NCBI GenBank assembly: GCA_018781585.1
Contig: JADMJT010000021.1
Coordinates: 1-64,000, forward strand
From: Burkholderiales bacterium
GTDB taxonomy: Bacteria; Pseudomonadota; Gammaproteobacteria; Burkholderiales; Thiobacteraceae
DNA: 64,000 nucleotides
Direction: 5' to 3'
Positions 1 to 10,822 of this stretch are shown one piece after another (position 1 is the stretch's first letter; every line of letters begins with the position of its first letter). The notes beneath the pieces are model-generated. The model was not told where the DNA came from, did no database searches, and worked only from the letters and a program-made list of their open reading frames with translations. A program made the position numbers and the translations under genes.

Positions 1-274
1 TTTTCTTTGCGATTGCCACGCTGTCGCCGACATGATCTGCATGGCCGTGCGTCACTAAGATGAGATCAGCCTTTTCAAGTTTAGCCAGATCATCCTTGCC
101 GTTTTTGTTGGCTGGGTTGGTCAGCCAGGGGTCGAGCATCAAGACTTTGCCGCTCGGTGTTTTGAGCTTGAACGCGGCATGGCCGTACCAAGTCAGTTCG
201 GTGTTGCCCGCAGCTAAGGCAGCGCTGCTGAGCAGGGTGGTGGCGATAAAAACAAGAGTGGAAATAGAGCGCAT
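1..274 (-). CDS. MBL-fold metal-dependent hydrolase, partial (C-terminus outside window)
   Basis: Reverse-strand reading gives [54 protein letters not shown]...[27 protein letters not shown] is the MBL metal-binding motif, and there is a signal-peptide-like N-terminus. Confidence 0.8.
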   Translation of the reverse strand, partial: MRSISTLVFIATTLLSSAALAAGNTELTWYGHAAFKLKTPSGKVLMLDPWLTNPANKNGKDDLAKLEKADLILVTHGHADHVGDSVAIAKK

Positions 275-399
275 GGGTTTCTCCTGCAAGGGTTATTGTC
301 CATCAAAAGATTAAAATCACCAGCTTTAGCCGGTAAGCTTTAGCTGAGAGCCTGTTTCATAATTTTCAACATCGAATGATGAAAAGCGCCGCATCAACT

Positions 400-423
400 C
401 CCTCTCCCGCTAGCGGGAGAGGG
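400..423. repeat. 24-bp perfect palindrome ccctctcccgctagcgggagaggg
   Basis: Self-complementary sequence between the MBL gene and folA; related to the repeat at about 10615-10735. Confidence 0.8.
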
Positions 424-446
424 GAGATGGGCGAGCACCAGTGTGT

Positions 447-941
447 TTATTTACGATCGTAAATGACGAAATGGTATTCGAAGCCATTCGCGCCTTCGGT
501 GCGGTGCTTGTCGCGCGCGGTTTCAACCCACAGGCTTTGATCGAACTCGGGAAAGAACGCATCGCCATCGAATACGCGTTGAATTTCGGTGAGGTAAATC
601 CGATGTGCGATGGACAAGGCTTGGCGATACAACTCCGCGCCGCCGACGAAAAACACCTCCGCATCGCCATGGCTCACGGTGAGCGCGGCATCGAGTGAAT
701 TCACCGCGAGGCAGCCGGGCACGGCGTAATCGGCATTGCGCGTGACAATCACCGTGTCGCGGCCGGGCAAGGGCTTGCCGATGGAGTCGTAAGTTTTGCG
801 TCCCATCACGATGTGGTGCCCCATGGTCAGCGCCTTGAAATGCTTCAGGTCCTCCGGCAACTGCCAAGGCAGTGTGTTGCGGATGCCGATGGCGCGATTG
901 GACGCCATGGCCGAGATAATCGAGATACGCGAATCGCTCAT
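447..941 (-). CDS. folA: Dihydrofolate reductase
   Basis: [61 protein letters not shown] is typical DHFR. Confidence 0.95.
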   Translation of the reverse strand: MSDSRISIISAMASNRAIGIRNTLPWQLPEDLKHFKALTMGHHIVMGRKTYDSIGKPLPGRDTVIVTRNADYAVPGCLAVNSLDAALTVSHGDAEVFFVGGAELYRQALSIAHRIYLTEIQRVFDGDAFFPEFDQSLWVETARDKHRTEGANGFEYHFVIYDRK

Positions 942-1732
942 ACTGCCACCGGCGCCTTAATCGCGGGATGCGGGTCATAGCCATCCAGCGTGAAATCTTC
1001 AAATTTAAAATCGAAAATACTCGTCACCGCTGGGTTGATGCGCATCGTGGGCAGCGGTCGCGGTTCGCGCGATAGTTGCTCGCGTGTTTGCTCCAGATGA
1101 TTCGAATAGAGATGCGCATCGCCCAGCGTGTGCACGAAGTCGCCGGGCTGTAAGCCGCACACTTGCGCCACCATCATGGTGAGCAGCGCATAGGAAGCGA
1201 TATTGAATGGCACGCCCAGGAAAATATCCGCACTGCGCTGATAGAGTTGGCAGGAGAGCTTGCCATCGGCCACATAGAACTGAAAAAAAGCATGGCAGGG
1301 AGGCAGTTTCATTTTCTCGATTTCGCCCACATTCCAGGCCGAGACGATGAGGCGGCGCGAATCGGGGGTGCGCTTGATCTGCTCGATCACTTGCGTGATC
1401 TGGTCGATATGGCGGCCATCGGCGGTGGGCCAGGAGCGCCATTGGTAGCCGTAGACCGGGCCGAGGTTGCCCGCTGCATCGGCCCACTCGTCCCAGATGG
1501 TGACTTTGTTGTCTTGCAAATATTTGATGTTGGTGTCGCCTTTTAAGAACCACAGCAGCTCATGCAGGATCGAACGCAAGTGGCATTTCTTCGTGGTGAC
1601 GAGCGGGAAACCAGCGCTCAAATCGAAACGCATTTGATAGCCGAACACGGATAGCGTGCCGGTGCCGGTGCGGTCGGATTTTTGATGGCCGTGCTCCAGC
1701 ACGTGTTGCATCAGGTCGAGATATTGGCGCAT
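938..1732 (-). CDS. thyA: Thymidylate synthase
   Basis: 264 aa; [31 protein letters not shown]...[12 protein letters not shown] (PCH catalytic motif); overlaps folA by 4 bp. Confidence 0.97.
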   Translation of the reverse strand: MRQYLDLMQHVLEHGHQKSDRTGTGTLSVFGYQMRFDLSAGFPLVTTKKCHLRSILHELLWFLKGDTNIKYLQDNKVTIWDEWADAAGNLGPVYGYQWRSWPTADGRHIDQITQVIEQIKRTPDSRRLIVSAWNVGEIEKMKLPPCHAFFQFYVADGKLSCQLYQRSADIFLGVPFNIASYALLTMMVAQVCGLQPGDFVHTLGDAHLYSNHLEQTREQLSREPRPLPTMRINPAVTSIFDFKFEDFTLDGYDPHPAIKAPVAV

Positions 1733-1747
1733 GGGCTGGTGTCTTTA

Positions 1748-2545
1748 TTAGGGATTGAGCGCAACGGATTGCACGCTGTGGAATTGCCGGAAGCGTTCAC
1801 CGGCCTCCTTTAAGGGCCTATTGTAGGCGTTCCCAAAGGCCAGATCAAAATCCTGATTATCTTGCACCGCCTGGAGAAAATCTTGAAACCGCGCTGCGGA
1901 TTCTTGGCGCAAAAAATTCACGAATAAAAGTGCTTGGCGATAGAACACGAATACATCCATGCCCCAGTAATCCGCGGTATGGCGCTTAACCGATGTGTCT
2001 CGACGTTCGGGTTCGAACGTCTTGCCTTGGCGCAGGGTTGCGATGGCCTGCTCATCCGACGCGTAATCCGCTCCCCCGCCATTGGCAGCGAAGGCGGCGA
2101 GGCCCTCATGAAACCAGACGGGAACCGTGGGGGTGTAATGGCCGATTTGCTGCCCTAAATGTAGGTGCGATAGTTCATGGGTGAGGATGGCGGATAAGCG
2201 ATGCGTTTCTCGCCCGAACAGTTGTGGCGCAAGAAATACATGATTGTCTGGCACGGTGGCGGCGCTGATGTTCCCTGTCCGCACATGACGTTTGAAGCAA
2301 TCGTTGGTGCCGCATACATGTACTTCGACTGCGTTTAGAAACGCACGGCCATGCGCGTCCTCTACCTGTTGAATGGCGGCGGGCAATAGTGTCGCGACTT
2401 GGACTGCGGCGTTTTCCGCGCCCGCTTCATAGCGCACACGGTGATCGGTGGCGAGCATGTGGAACGATTCAGTCAAGGGATGAGGTGAGGTGGCGCAAGC
2501 AGAGAGGAGCAATGTCGCGCTGAGTGCGTAGAGAAATTTCAACAT
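1748..2545 (-). CDS. Putative lipoprotein with zinc-peptidase-like HExxH motif
   Basis: Lipobox-like LLLSACATS; LTHELSHLHLGQ plus WFHEGLAAF resembles gluzincin/MA-like peptidases. Confidence 0.6.
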   Translation of the reverse strand: MLKFLYALSATLLLSACATSPHPLTESFHMLATDHRVRYEAGAENAAVQVATLLPAAIQQVEDAHGRAFLNAVEVHVCGTNDCFKRHVRTGNISAATVPDNHVFLAPQLFGRETHRLSAILTHELSHLHLGQQIGHYTPTVPVWFHEGLAAFAANGGGADYASDEQAIATLRQGKTFEPERRDTSVKRHTADYWGMDVFVFYRQALLFVNFLRQESAARFQDFLQAVQDNQDFDLAFGNAYNRPLKEAGERFRQFHSVQSVALNP

Positions 2546-2575
2546 GATTCCACGCCAAGCAATGATGATCGCGGG

Positions 2576-3295
2576 TTAATCTTCGAGGCGACGCCAATGG
2601 CCATCGACCAGGCCTTCCAAGGGGCGAAATCGAACTTTATAGGCCATTTTCTGGCTGTTAGCGATCCAGTAGCCGAGATAGAGGTAGGGCAAGCCCAGGG
2701 CGTGGCAGCGTTCGATTTGCCACATCACGTTGTAGGTGCCGAAGCTGGTTTGCTCCAGCGCCGGATCAAAGAAAGTGTAGACGGCGGAGAGGCCGTTATC
2801 GACCACGTCCACCAGACTCACCATGCGCAACACCCCATTCTCGCGGAATTCGATCAAGTTGGTCGAGACGCCGCTCTCTAATAAAAATTGGCGATACTGC
2901 TGCTGGTCGTCTTGATCCATGCCACCGCCAGGGTGGCGTTGGCTTTGGTAGCGGCGATAGAGGTCAAAGTGCTCCTGCTCGTAGCGCAGCGGGAGCATGT
3001 GATAAGTCAGATGCCCGTGGCGCTTAGCGGCTCGGCGCTGGGTGCGATTCGGTTCGAATTCATCCACGATTAGCCGTACCGGTACGCAGGCACGGCAGCG
3101 GTCACACAAGGGGCGGTACACATACGCGCCACTGCGACGAAATCCCATCTGAATCAGTTCACTGTAAACCTCCGCCGTGATCAGGTGGCTAGGGGTGGCG
3201 ACTTGGGAGCGCGCCATGCGCTCCTGCAAATAGCTGCAAGAATAGGCCGAGGTGAGATAGAACTGTAGCTTGTGCGCAGGAAAGTCGTTATGCAT
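2576..3295 (-). CDS. bpt: Bacterial aspartate/glutamate leucyl-tRNA-protein transferase (ATE family)
   Basis: [35 protein letters not shown]...[14 protein letters not shown]...[22 protein letters not shown]. Confidence 0.92.
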   Translation of the reverse strand: MHNDFPAHKLQFYLTSAYSCSYLQERMARSQVATPSHLITAEVYSELIQMGFRRSGAYVYRPLCDRCRACVPVRLIVDEFEPNRTQRRAAKRHGHLTYHMLPLRYEQEHFDLYRRYQSQRHPGGGMDQDDQQQYRQFLLESGVSTNLIEFRENGVLRMVSLVDVVDNGLSAVYTFFDPALEQTSFGTYNVMWQIERCHALGLPYLYLGYWIANSQKMAYKVRFRPLEGLVDGHWRRLED

Positions 3296-4004
3296 CCGCT
3301 TCCAATTCCAATTTGATATCCGGGTCAAACCGCCAAGGGGTCGGTGTCGGTGAATATTGTATCAGCTTGGAAACCCGCCGCATAAAATCGCCGCGCGGGA
3401 TTTCACGTGCACCAAACCGGCCCAAATGCTCGGTTTTCATCTGGCAGTCGATTAAGCCGAAGCCCCAGCGCTTGAGTTGCCACACCAAATGCACAAACGC
3501 AATTTTCGAGGCATTGGTTACTTCAGTGAACATCGATTCGCCATAGAACATACGGCCCAGCGCAATGCCATATAGGCCACCGGCCAACTTGCCGTCGATC
3601 CAAGTTTCCGCCGAGTGGGCGACGCCCATGCTGTGTAGTTGCGAGTAAGCGTCCATCATCAATGGTGAAATCCAGGTACCGCTCTGGCCATCACGCGGCT
3701 GCGCGCAACCATGCATCACGCGCGTGAAAACCGTATCGAGCCGCACTTCATATTCACGATTGCGTATGACTTTTTTGAGCGAGCGGCTGACATTTAGTTC
3801 GGCAGGAAACAACACCATGCGCGGATCCGGACTCCACCACAAAACCGGTTCGTCTGCATTGAACCAGGGAAAGATGCCGTGGGAATACGCCTCGATCAGT
3901 CGTGCCGGTGTCAGATCGGCGCCCGCCGCCAATAAGCCATTCGGCTGCTTCAACGCCTTGCTGGTGGGAGGGAACGGGTCGTCAGGCTCTAGCCACGGAA
4001 TCAT
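3288..4004 (-). CDS. aat: Leucyl/phenylalanyl-tRNA-protein transferase
   Basis: [57 protein letters not shown]; stop overlaps the bpt start. Confidence 0.95.
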   Translation of the reverse strand: MIPWLEPDDPFPPTSKALKQPNGLLAAGADLTPARLIEAYSHGIFPWFNADEPVLWWSPDPRMVLFPAELNVSRSLKKVIRNREYEVRLDTVFTRVMHGCAQPRDGQSGTWISPLMMDAYSQLHSMGVAHSAETWIDGKLAGGLYGIALGRMFYGESMFTEVTNASKIAFVHLVWQLKRWGFGLIDCQMKTEHLGRFGAREIPRGDFMRRVSKLIQYSPTPTPWRFDPDIKLELEADA

Positions 4005-4048
4005 ATGAGGATATTACCTGAGCAAGCAGCACCGGGGATTTACCCACC

Positions 4049-4063
4049 TACCCATAAGGGGTA
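4049..4063. promoter_or_regulatory. Inverted repeat TACCCATAAGGGGTA upstream of ompW
   Basis: TACCCAT-A-AGGGGTA, 6 of 7 arm symmetry, about 99 bp before the ompW ATG. Confidence 0.45.
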
Positions 4064-4102
4064 CTTGAACCAAGGGCTCGATCAGGCTATCTTTACAACA
4101 TC

Positions 4103-4118
4103 AGGACATTAATGTCCT
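4103..4118. promoter_or_regulatory. 16-bp perfect palindrome AGGACATTAATGTCCT upstream of ompW
   Basis: Perfect dyad 37 bp before the ompW start. Confidence 0.5.
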
Positions 4119-4154
4119 AATATCTGTTAATCAATCAATGAAAGGATAGATGCG

Positions 4155-4739
4155 ATGAAGAAAACGTTGATGGCGTATGCAATAGGCGTAGCGCTTGCGC
4201 AGAGCGGAATGGTGCAGGCGGAAGAAAACTGGATGTGGCGGATACGCGCGATCCATATCGCGCCGGATACCAGCTCATCGCCGGTGGCGGGGGTGGATGG
4301 GAGCACCGAAACCGTGCCGGAACTGGATTTCACCTACTTCATTAACAAGAATATCGGGGTGGAGCTGATTCTCGCTACCTCGCGCCATCAGGTCACGCTG
4401 AATGGCGCGAACCTGGGCAAAGTCAGCTTGCTCCCGCCGACGCTGACCTTGCAATACCACTTTTATCCGAATCAAACGATCAAACCTTATGTCGGCGCTG
4501 GCATCAATTACACCCGGTTTTATAGCATGGGCTTAAATTCGCCGCTCGATGTCGAACGCAATAGTTGGGGCGGGGCGCTGCAGGCCGGGGTAGATGTTGC
4601 GCTTGACAAGAGCAGCTACATCAACTTTGATGTAAAGAAGCTCTACATCGAAACGGATGTGAAGAGCGGCGGTGCTTACCTTACCACCTTTAAGATTAAT
4701 CCGATGGTGTGGGGGGTAGGTTACGGACGGCGTTTCTAG
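4155..4739 (+). CDS. ompW: OmpW family outer membrane protein
   Basis: Signal peptide; NWMWRIRAIHIAPD...KNIGVELILATSRHQVTLNG...PTLTLQYHFYPNQTIKPYVGAGINYTRFY...VWGVGYGRRF. Confidence 0.9.
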   Translation: MKKTLMAYAIGVALAQSGMVQAEENWMWRIRAIHIAPDTSSSPVAGVDGSTETVPELDFTYFINKNIGVELILATSRHQVTLNGANLGKVSLLPPTLTLQYHFYPNQTIKPYVGAGINYTRFYSMGLNSPLDVERNSWGGALQAGVDVALDKSSYINFDVKKLYIETDVKSGGAYLTTFKINPMVWGVGYGRRF

Positions 4740-4777
4740 GCCTGAATAACAATCCAAAAAGGAAAGGATTCGCCGGG

Positions 4778-7288
4778 ATGGGTGCAACCAGTTTGAACGA
4801 ACTGGCGCGAAGGGAAAATCAGGCCTGCTTTCATTGTGGCCAGTCGGTTCCCGTCGCGGCCCGCTTCCCGGTTACCTATTCTGGTGCTACTCAGCCCACT
4901 TGCTGCCGCGGCTGCCAAGCCGTGGCGAGCGCCATCATCGATCAAGGCTTCGGCGATTACTACCGCCATCGCAGCGCGTTACCAGCCAACCCCGAAGCCG
5001 CTTTACCCGAGTTTCTTGCTCAAATTTCCTTATACGACACCCCTGAAATCCAGCGCTCCTTCGTGCGCGTGGAAGCGGGCAACGTGCGCGAAGCGGCGTT
5101 GCTGCTTGAAGGCATCCGCTGCGCAGCTTGCGTGTGGTTGAACGAGCAGCATCTGGCGAGCCTGCCAGGGGTGCTGTCGGTCGATATCAATTACACCACG
5201 CGCCGCGCACGGGTGCGCTGGGACGACAGCCAAATTCATCTCTCCGATATCCTGCGCGCGGTGGCCGCGATCGGCTATACCGCGCATCCATTCGATGCCG
5301 CGCGCCAGGAAGATGTGCAGCGCCGCGAGCGCCGCATCGCGCTGCGCCGGCTCGCCATCGCCGGGCTGTCGATGATGCAGGTGATGATGTATGCAATACC
5401 GGCTTATCTCGACGATGGCAGCATGAGCGCGGATATCCAAAGCCTGATGCGTTGGGCGAGCTTGTTGCTGACGCTGCCGGTGGTGCTGTATTCCAGCGCG
5501 CCGTTTTTTCTCGGCGCTTGGCGCGATGTCTCAGCGAAACGTGTTGGCATGGATGTGCCAGTAGCGCTGGGCATTCTGGTTGCGTTCAGTGCCAGTTGCT
5601 ATGCCACGGTGGCGATGCACGGCGAGGTGTATTTCGATTCTATCGCCATGTTTGTGTTTCTCTTACTCACCGGCCGCTATTTGGAAATGGGCGCGCGTGA
5701 ACGCGCAGCCCTTGCGGTGGATCGTTTGGCCAAGCTCATTCCCGCCATCGCCGTACGCTTTGTCAATTTCACCCTGAACCGCAACACTGAAGAAGTTGCC
5801 GTGGCGCAACTCACCAGCGGCGATCATGTGCTGATCCGTCCGGGCGCCGCCGTGCCCGCGGATGGCGTGGTAGTGGAAGGCCAGAGCGAAGCCGACGAAG
5901 CGCTGCTCACCGGCGAGAGCCGTGCTATCGACAAACGTGCAGGCGATGCGCTCGTTGGCGGCTCGATCAATGTCAGCGGCCCGCTGGTGATGCGCGTGAC
6001 GCAAATCGGCCAAGACACCGTGCTCGCCGGCATGCTGCGCCTGCTCGACCGGGCGCAAAGCGAAAAGCCGCACTTGGCGCTGCTTGCCGATCGCGCGGCG
6101 CAAATTTTCGTGGCGGTGATCTTGGCGATTGCCGTCGTGGCCGCCGTTGTCTGGTATGTCATCGATCCGTCTAAAGCCGTGTTCATCGCGGTATCGGTAT
6201 TGGTGGTGACCTGCCCTTGCGCGCTGTCGCTCGCCACGCCGGCGGCGTTGACCGCGGCCACCGGCGCGCTGACACGCATCGGTTTGCTGGTGACGCGCGG
6301 CCATGCATTGGAAACTTTGGCGCGGGTCACGGATGTGATCTTCGATAAAACCGGCACGTTGACACTTGGGCGCACTATCCTGCGCCAGACGCAAACCCTC
6401 GGCGACGCTTCCGCCGCGCACTGCCTGCAACTCGCCAACGCCTTGGAGCAGGGCTCCGAGCATAGCCTGGCCCAAGCCTTGCGCCAGGCAGGCCCCAACG
6501 AGTTTGTAGCGCAGGAAGTGCGCAACACCCCTGGCAGCGGCATCGAAGGCGTGATCGACGGCGTGCGGTTGCGCATCGGCAACTTGGCTTTTGTCGCCGA
6601 GCTTGCGGGGACGCTGCCCGACGCCCTGCGCCCGCACGATGCCGCGCATACGTTGATCGGCTTGGGCAACGCGCAAGGCTGGCTGGCGCGGTTCGAGATT
6701 GGCGACAGCTTGCGTCCGGAAGCGGCGCAGCTGGTGAGCGCGCTGCAAGCGCGCGGCATGCGCGTGCATCTGCTGTCGGGCGACAGTGACGGCGCGGTGA
6801 ACGCAGTAGCGCGCCAGTTGGGGATCGAGCAAGTGCAAGCGCAAGCCAAGCCGGAAGACAAAGTGCGCTATGTGAAGGCGCTGCAAGCGCAGGGCGCGGT
6901 GGTGGCGATGGTGGGCGACGGCGTGAACGATGCGCCGGTGCTGGCCCAGGCCCAAGTGTCGATTGCCATGGGTGGCGGCGCCAGTGTCGCGCATGCGGCG
7001 GCGGATGTGGTGATGCTATCCGGCAGCCTGCTGCGCATCGGCGAGGCGCTGGATAAAGCGGCGGCCACGCGCCGCATCGTGCGCCAAAATCTGCTGTGGG
7101 CACTGCTCTACAACCTGATTGCGATTCCCCCGGCGCTGCTGGGTTTTGTCACGCCGTGGATGGCGGGCATCGGCATGTCCTTGAGCTCGCTGATCGTGGT
7201 GGTGAATGCGCTGCGCTTGGCGAACCATGAAAAGCCGATGCCAATCACGCCGGTCGCCCCGCCCGCATTCGCGGCAGAGAGCGTGTGA
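4778..7288 (+). CDS. ccoI: Heavy-metal-translocating P-type ATPase (cbb3 oxidase copper ATPase CcoI/FixI)
   Basis: GIRCAACVWL, CPCALSLATPAAL, DKTGTLTLGR, GDGVNDAPVL; adjacent to ccoS/ccoN. ORF opens at 4709; 4778 is the likelier start. Confidence 0.92.
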   Translation: MGATSLNELARRENQACFHCGQSVPVAARFPVTYSGATQPTCCRGCQAVASAIIDQGFGDYYRHRSALPANPEAALPEFLAQISLYDTPEIQRSFVRVEAGNVREAALLLEGIRCAACVWLNEQHLASLPGVLSVDINYTTRRARVRWDDSQIHLSDILRAVAAIGYTAHPFDAARQEDVQRRERRIALRRLAIAGLSMMQVMMYAIPAYLDDGSMSADIQSLMRWASLLLTLPVVLYSSAPFFLGAWRDVSAKRVGMDVPVALGILVAFSASCYATVAMHGEVYFDSIAMFVFLLLTGRYLEMGARERAALAVDRLAKLIPAIAVRFVNFTLNRNTEEVAVAQLTSGDHVLIRPGAAVPADGVVVEGQSEADEALLTGESRAIDKRAGDALVGGSINVSGPLVMRVTQIGQDTVLAGMLRLLDRAQSEKPHLALLADRAAQIFVAVILAIAVVAAVVWYVIDPSKAVFIAVSVLVVTCPCALSLATPAALTAATGALTRIGLLVTRGHALETLARVTDVIFDKTGTLTLGRTILRQTQTLGDASAAHCLQLANALEQGSEHSLAQALRQAGPNEFVAQEVRNTPGSGIEGVIDGVRLRIGNLAFVAELAGTLPDALRPHDAAHTLIGLGNAQGWLARFEIGDSLRPEAAQLVSALQARGMRVHLLSGDSDGAVNAVARQLGIEQVQAQAKPEDKVRYVKALQAQGAVVAMVGDGVNDAPVLAQAQVSIAMGGGASVAHAAADVVMLSGSLLRIGEALDKAAATRRIVRQNLLWALLYNLIAIPPALLGFVTPWMAGIGMSLSSLIVVVNALRLANHEKPMPITPVAPPAFAAESV

Positions 7289-7476
7289 TGGACATTTTAT
7301 ATTTGCTGATTCCGATGAGTTTGATTCTGGTGCTGGTCATCGGCTGGGCATTTTGGTGGGCGGTGAAATCGGGCCAGTTCGACGACATGGAAGGCCCGGC
7401 CTATCGCGTGTTGATGGATGATGACCTGCCCGCCAAGGCTGAAACAATTTCGATTTCTAAGCGAGAGGAGAGCTAA
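7285..7476 (+). CDS. ccoS: cbb3-type oxidase assembly protein CcoS
   Basis: [46 protein letters not shown]. Confidence 0.92.
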   Translation: MMDILYLLIPMSLILVLVIGWAFWWAVKSGQFDDMEGPAYRVLMDDDLPAKAETISISKREES

Positions 7477-7478
7477 GT

Positions 7479-8900
7479 ATGGAAGCCACCTATAACTACA
7501 AAGTGGTGCGGCAATTCGCACTGATGACCGTGGTGTGGGGCATTGTCGGCATGCTGGTCGGCGTGCTGATCGCGGCGCAGTTGATCTGGCCCGATCTCAC
7601 CTACGGTATCCCTTGGCTGAGTTATGGGCGATTGCGGCCTTTGCATACCAATGCGGTGATCTTCGCCTTCGGCGGCTCGGCGCTCTTCGCCACTTCTTAC
7701 TATGTGGTGCAGCGCACCTGCCACGCGCGGCTGTTCTGCGACAAGTTGGCCGGGTTCACCTTCTGGGGCTGGAATCTGGTTATCGTGCTCGCCGCCGTCA
7801 CGCTGCCGCTCGGTTTCACCACTTCTAAGGAATATGCCGAACTCGAATGGCCGATCGATCTGCTGATCGCAGTAGTGTGGGTGTCGTATGCAGTCGTGTT
7901 CTTCGGCACCATCATGAAGCGCAAGACGCCGCATATCTATGTGGCGAATTGGTTCTTCGGCGCTTTTATTCTGACGGTGGCGTTGCTGCATATTGTGAAT
8001 AGTGCGGCGATCCCGGTTGAAGCGATGAAATCCTACTCCGCCTACGCCGGCGTGCAGGATGCGATGATCCAGTGGTGGTATGGCCATAACGCGGTGGGCT
8101 TCTTCTTGACCGCGGGCTTTCTCGGCATGATGTACTACTTCATCCCGAAGCAGGCTGGGCGCCCGGTGTATTCGTATCGGCTGTCCGTGGTGCACTTCTG
8201 GGCGCTGATTTTTACTTACATGTGGGCCGGCCCACACCATCTGCACTACACCGCGCTGCCGGACTGGACGCAATCGCTGGGCATGGTGTTTTCCTTGATC
8301 TTGCTTGCACCGAGCTGGGGCGGCATGGTGAACGGCATCATGACGCTGTCTGGTGCTTGGCATAAGCTCAGAACCGATCCGATTCTAAAATTCCTCATCA
8401 CGTCGCTTTCCTTCTATGGCATGTCCACGTTCGAAGGCCCGATGATGTCGATCAAAACCGTGAACGCGCTGTCGCACTACACCGATTGGACAGTGGGCCA
8501 TGTGCATAGCGGCGCGCTGGGTTGGGTGGCAATGGTATCCATCGGCTGCATGTACTACCTGATCCCGCGCTTGTTCGGCCGCGCCGAGATGCACAGCATC
8601 AAACTCATCACTTTGCACTTCTGGGTTTCCACCATCGGCGTGGTGTTGTATATCGCCTCGATGTGGATCGCCGGGGTGATGCAAGGCTTGATGTGGCGCG
8701 CGGTGAATCTGGACGGCACGCTCACCTATACCTTTGCGGAAGTCGTAGCGCGCATGTATCCGTATTACATGATTCGCTTGCTGGGCGGTGCGCTGTTCTT
8801 CTCGGGCATGCTGATCATGGCCTACAACGTGATCAAAACCATATCCGGTCAGAAGGCGGTGGATGCACCGATTCCCGCGCCTGCCATGGCCCACGCTTAA
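7479..8900 (+). CDS. ccoN: cbb3-type cytochrome c oxidase subunit I
   Basis: 473 aa; [31 protein letters not shown]...[28 protein letters not shown]...[16 protein letters not shown]. Confidence 0.97.
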   Translation: MEATYNYKVVRQFALMTVVWGIVGMLVGVLIAAQLIWPDLTYGIPWLSYGRLRPLHTNAVIFAFGGSALFATSYYVVQRTCHARLFCDKLAGFTFWGWNLVIVLAAVTLPLGFTTSKEYAELEWPIDLLIAVVWVSYAVVFFGTIMKRKTPHIYVANWFFGAFILTVALLHIVNSAAIPVEAMKSYSAYAGVQDAMIQWWYGHNAVGFFLTAGFLGMMYYFIPKQAGRPVYSYRLSVVHFWALIFTYMWAGPHHLHYTALPDWTQSLGMVFSLILLAPSWGGMVNGIMTLSGAWHKLRTDPILKFLITSLSFYGMSTFEGPMMSIKTVNALSHYTDWTVGHVHSGALGWVAMVSIGCMYYLIPRLFGRAEMHSIKLITLHFWVSTIGVVLYIASMWIAGVMQGLMWRAVNLDGTLTYTFAEVVARMYPYYMIRLLGGALFFSGMLIMAYNVIKTISGQKAVDAPIPAPAMAHA

Positions 8901-8916
8901 AGCTAAGGAGAGAGAC

Positions 8917-9531
8917 ATGAGTTCAAGCCATGAAGTAATCGAAAAAAACATCGGCCTCATGATGGTGCTCATCATCCTGGTGGTGAGCGTCGGCGGCCTG
9001 GTGGAAATCGTGCCGCTGTTTTTTCAAAAAACCACCACCGAGCCGGTAAAGGGTCTCAAGCCCTATACCGCGCTGCAATTGGCGGGGCGCGATGTCTATC
9101 AACGCGAAGGCTGCTACAACTGCCATTCGCAAATGATCCGCCCGTTCCGCGCCGAAACCGAACGCTATGGCCACTATTCCGTAGCGGGTGAGTCCGTGTA
9201 CGACCATCCCTTCCAGTGGGGTTCCAAGCGTACCGGGCCGGATCTGGCGCGCGTGGGCGGCCGCTACTCGGATGATTGGCACCGCGTGCATTTGCAGAAT
9301 CCGCGCGATGTGGTTCCGGAATCGAACATGCCGGCTTATCCCTGGCTCGCGCAAAATAAAGTGAGGGGCGACACGCTCGGCGCGCATATGAATGGCCTGC
9401 GCATCGTGGGCGTGCCCTACACCGACGCCGATATCGCAGGCGCCAAGCAAGCCGTCGAGGGCAAGACCGAGGAAGACGCCATGGTCGCTTATCTGCAAGT
9501 GCTCGGCACCGCATTGAAAGGGGCTAAATAA
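8917..9531 (+). CDS. ccoO: cbb3-type cytochrome c oxidase subunit II
   Basis: [37 protein letters not shown]...[32 protein letters not shown]. Confidence 0.96.
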   Translation: MSSSHEVIEKNIGLMMVLIILVVSVGGLVEIVPLFFQKTTTEPVKGLKPYTALQLAGRDVYQREGCYNCHSQMIRPFRAETERYGHYSVAGESVYDHPFQWGSKRTGPDLARVGGRYSDDWHRVHLQNPRDVVPESNMPAYPWLAQNKVRGDTLGAHMNGLRIVGVPYTDADIAGAKQAVEGKTEEDAMVAYLQVLGTALKGAK

Positions 9532-9695
9532 TGGATATCCAAATCTTACGCAGCATCGTGACCGTGATGTCGTTCGTCGCTTTCCTGGGCATCGTCTGGT
9601 GGGCGTATAGCGCACCGCGCAAGGCGGCGTTCGACGAAGCCGCGCGCTTGCCCTTGGATGACGACGATACCCCGCGCCCTGCGCAACAAAAATAG
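9531..9695 (+). CDS. ccoQ: cbb3-type oxidase subunit CcoQ
   Basis: Not in the ORF track; translated as [54 protein letters not shown] between ccoO and ccoP. Confidence 0.9.
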   Translation: MDIQILRSIVTVMSFVAFLGIVWWAYSAPRKAAFDEAARLPLDDDDTPRPAQQK

Positions 9696-9704
9696 GAGAA
9701 CATC

Positions 9705-10610
9705 ATGAGCGATTTCACGAGTGGTTTCTGGGGCCCATTCATCGCGATCGTCACGCTGATCAGCGTGATCGGTTGCGGCGTGTTCCTCAAAGTACTGAGC
9801 ACGCGCCGCCTGGCGCCGGGTGAAAAGCCCGGCACCACCGGCCATGTATGGGACGAAGACTTGGCCGAATATCACAACCCGATGCCGCGCTGGTGGATGT
9901 GGCTGTTCTATATCACGGTCGTTTTTTCGCTGATTTACCTGGCGATCTTTCCCGGTCTCGGCTCCTTTGCCGGCGTCGGCGACTGGAACTCGCAAGGTAA
10001 ATACGAAAAAGAGATGGCGGATGCGGATAAAGCCTATGGCCCGCTATTCGATAAATTTCTGAAGCAAGACCTGAAAGCGGTCGCCGCCGATGCGGAAGGC
10101 AAGCAAATGGGCGAACGCTTATACCTCACCTATTGCTCGCAGTGCCATGGCTCGGATGCGCGCGGCGCCAAGGGCTTTCCCAATTTGACCGACAACGATT
10201 GGCTCTATGGCGGCGATGCGGAAATCATCAAAGCCAGCATCACCAATGGACGCAGCGGCATGATGCCGCCGATGGCCGCGGCGGTGGGCGGCGGGGATGG
10301 TACGAATGAGGTCGCGAACTATGTGCTCTCCTTGAGCCGCCGCCCGCATGATGCACAGCTCGCCGCTGCCGGTCAGGCCAAGTTTGCGGTGTGCGCGGCT
10401 TGCCACGGGCCAGATGGGAAGGGCAATCCCGCGCTCGGCGCACCCAACCTGACTGACGAAGTGTGGCTCTATGGTGGCTCGGAGAAAGCGATTATTGAAA
10501 CCATCACCAAGGGCCGCAACGGTCAAATGCCCGCGCAGAGAGACGCGCTTTCGGAAGGCAAAATTCATCTGCTTGCGGCGTATGTTTATGGCTTGTCGGC
10601 GAAGAAATAA
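9705..10610 (+). CDS. ccoP: cbb3-type cytochrome c oxidase subunit III (dihaem)
   Basis: Two haem motifs CSQCH and CAACH; EDLAEYHNPMPRWWMWLFYITVVFSLIYLAIFPGLGSFAG. Confidence 0.96.
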   Translation: MSDFTSGFWGPFIAIVTLISVIGCGVFLKVLSTRRLAPGEKPGTTGHVWDEDLAEYHNPMPRWWMWLFYITVVFSLIYLAIFPGLGSFAGVGDWNSQGKYEKEMADADKAYGPLFDKFLKQDLKAVAADAEGKQMGERLYLTYCSQCHGSDARGAKGFPNLTDNDWLYGGDAEIIKASITNGRSGMMPPMAAAVGGGDGTNEVANYVLSLSRRPHDAQLAAAGQAKFAVCAACHGPDGKGNPALGAPNLTDEVWLYGGSEKAIIETITKGRNGQMPAQRDALSEGKIHLLAAYVYGLSAKK

Positions 10611-10614
10611 GCCC

Positions 10615-10735
10615 GCCCTCTCCCGCGCTGACGCGCACCCCTTCACCCGCAAGAGGTACGCCGGTGGGTACCCCGCTGCTGCGCAGCGACCCTTCCGCAG
10701 TCCCACTAGTGGGAGAGGGGCTGGGGGAGAGGGAA
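10615..10735. repeat. Dispersed intergenic repeat with internal palindrome
   Basis: ccctctcccgcgctgacgcgcacccc...cagtcccactagtgggagaggggctgggggagaggg; related to the palindrome at 400-423. Confidence 0.6.
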
Positions 10736-10822
10736 AGCGCCAGGTTCGGAGTAACGTATGAAGAAGTCGGAAGACATTGTCACGATGCATTCATTTGCCG
10801 AATTCAAATTAGGTAACAAACA

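Noticed and set aside
4125-4142. Possible FNR box (TTGAT-like) upstream of ompW
   Set aside because: Only one half-site (ttgattgattaac on the reverse strand); the second half does not match ATCAA.
5663-6994. Long antisense ORF (443 aa) opposite ccoI
   Set aside because: Low-complexity Arg/His/Ala-rich translation typical of shadow ORFs in GC-rich genes; the opposite strand encodes a well-conserved P-type ATPase.
7473-8363. Antisense ORF (296 aa) opposite ccoN
   Set aside because: Shadow ORF, His/Gln/Arg-rich, overlaps a clearly conserved oxidase subunit.
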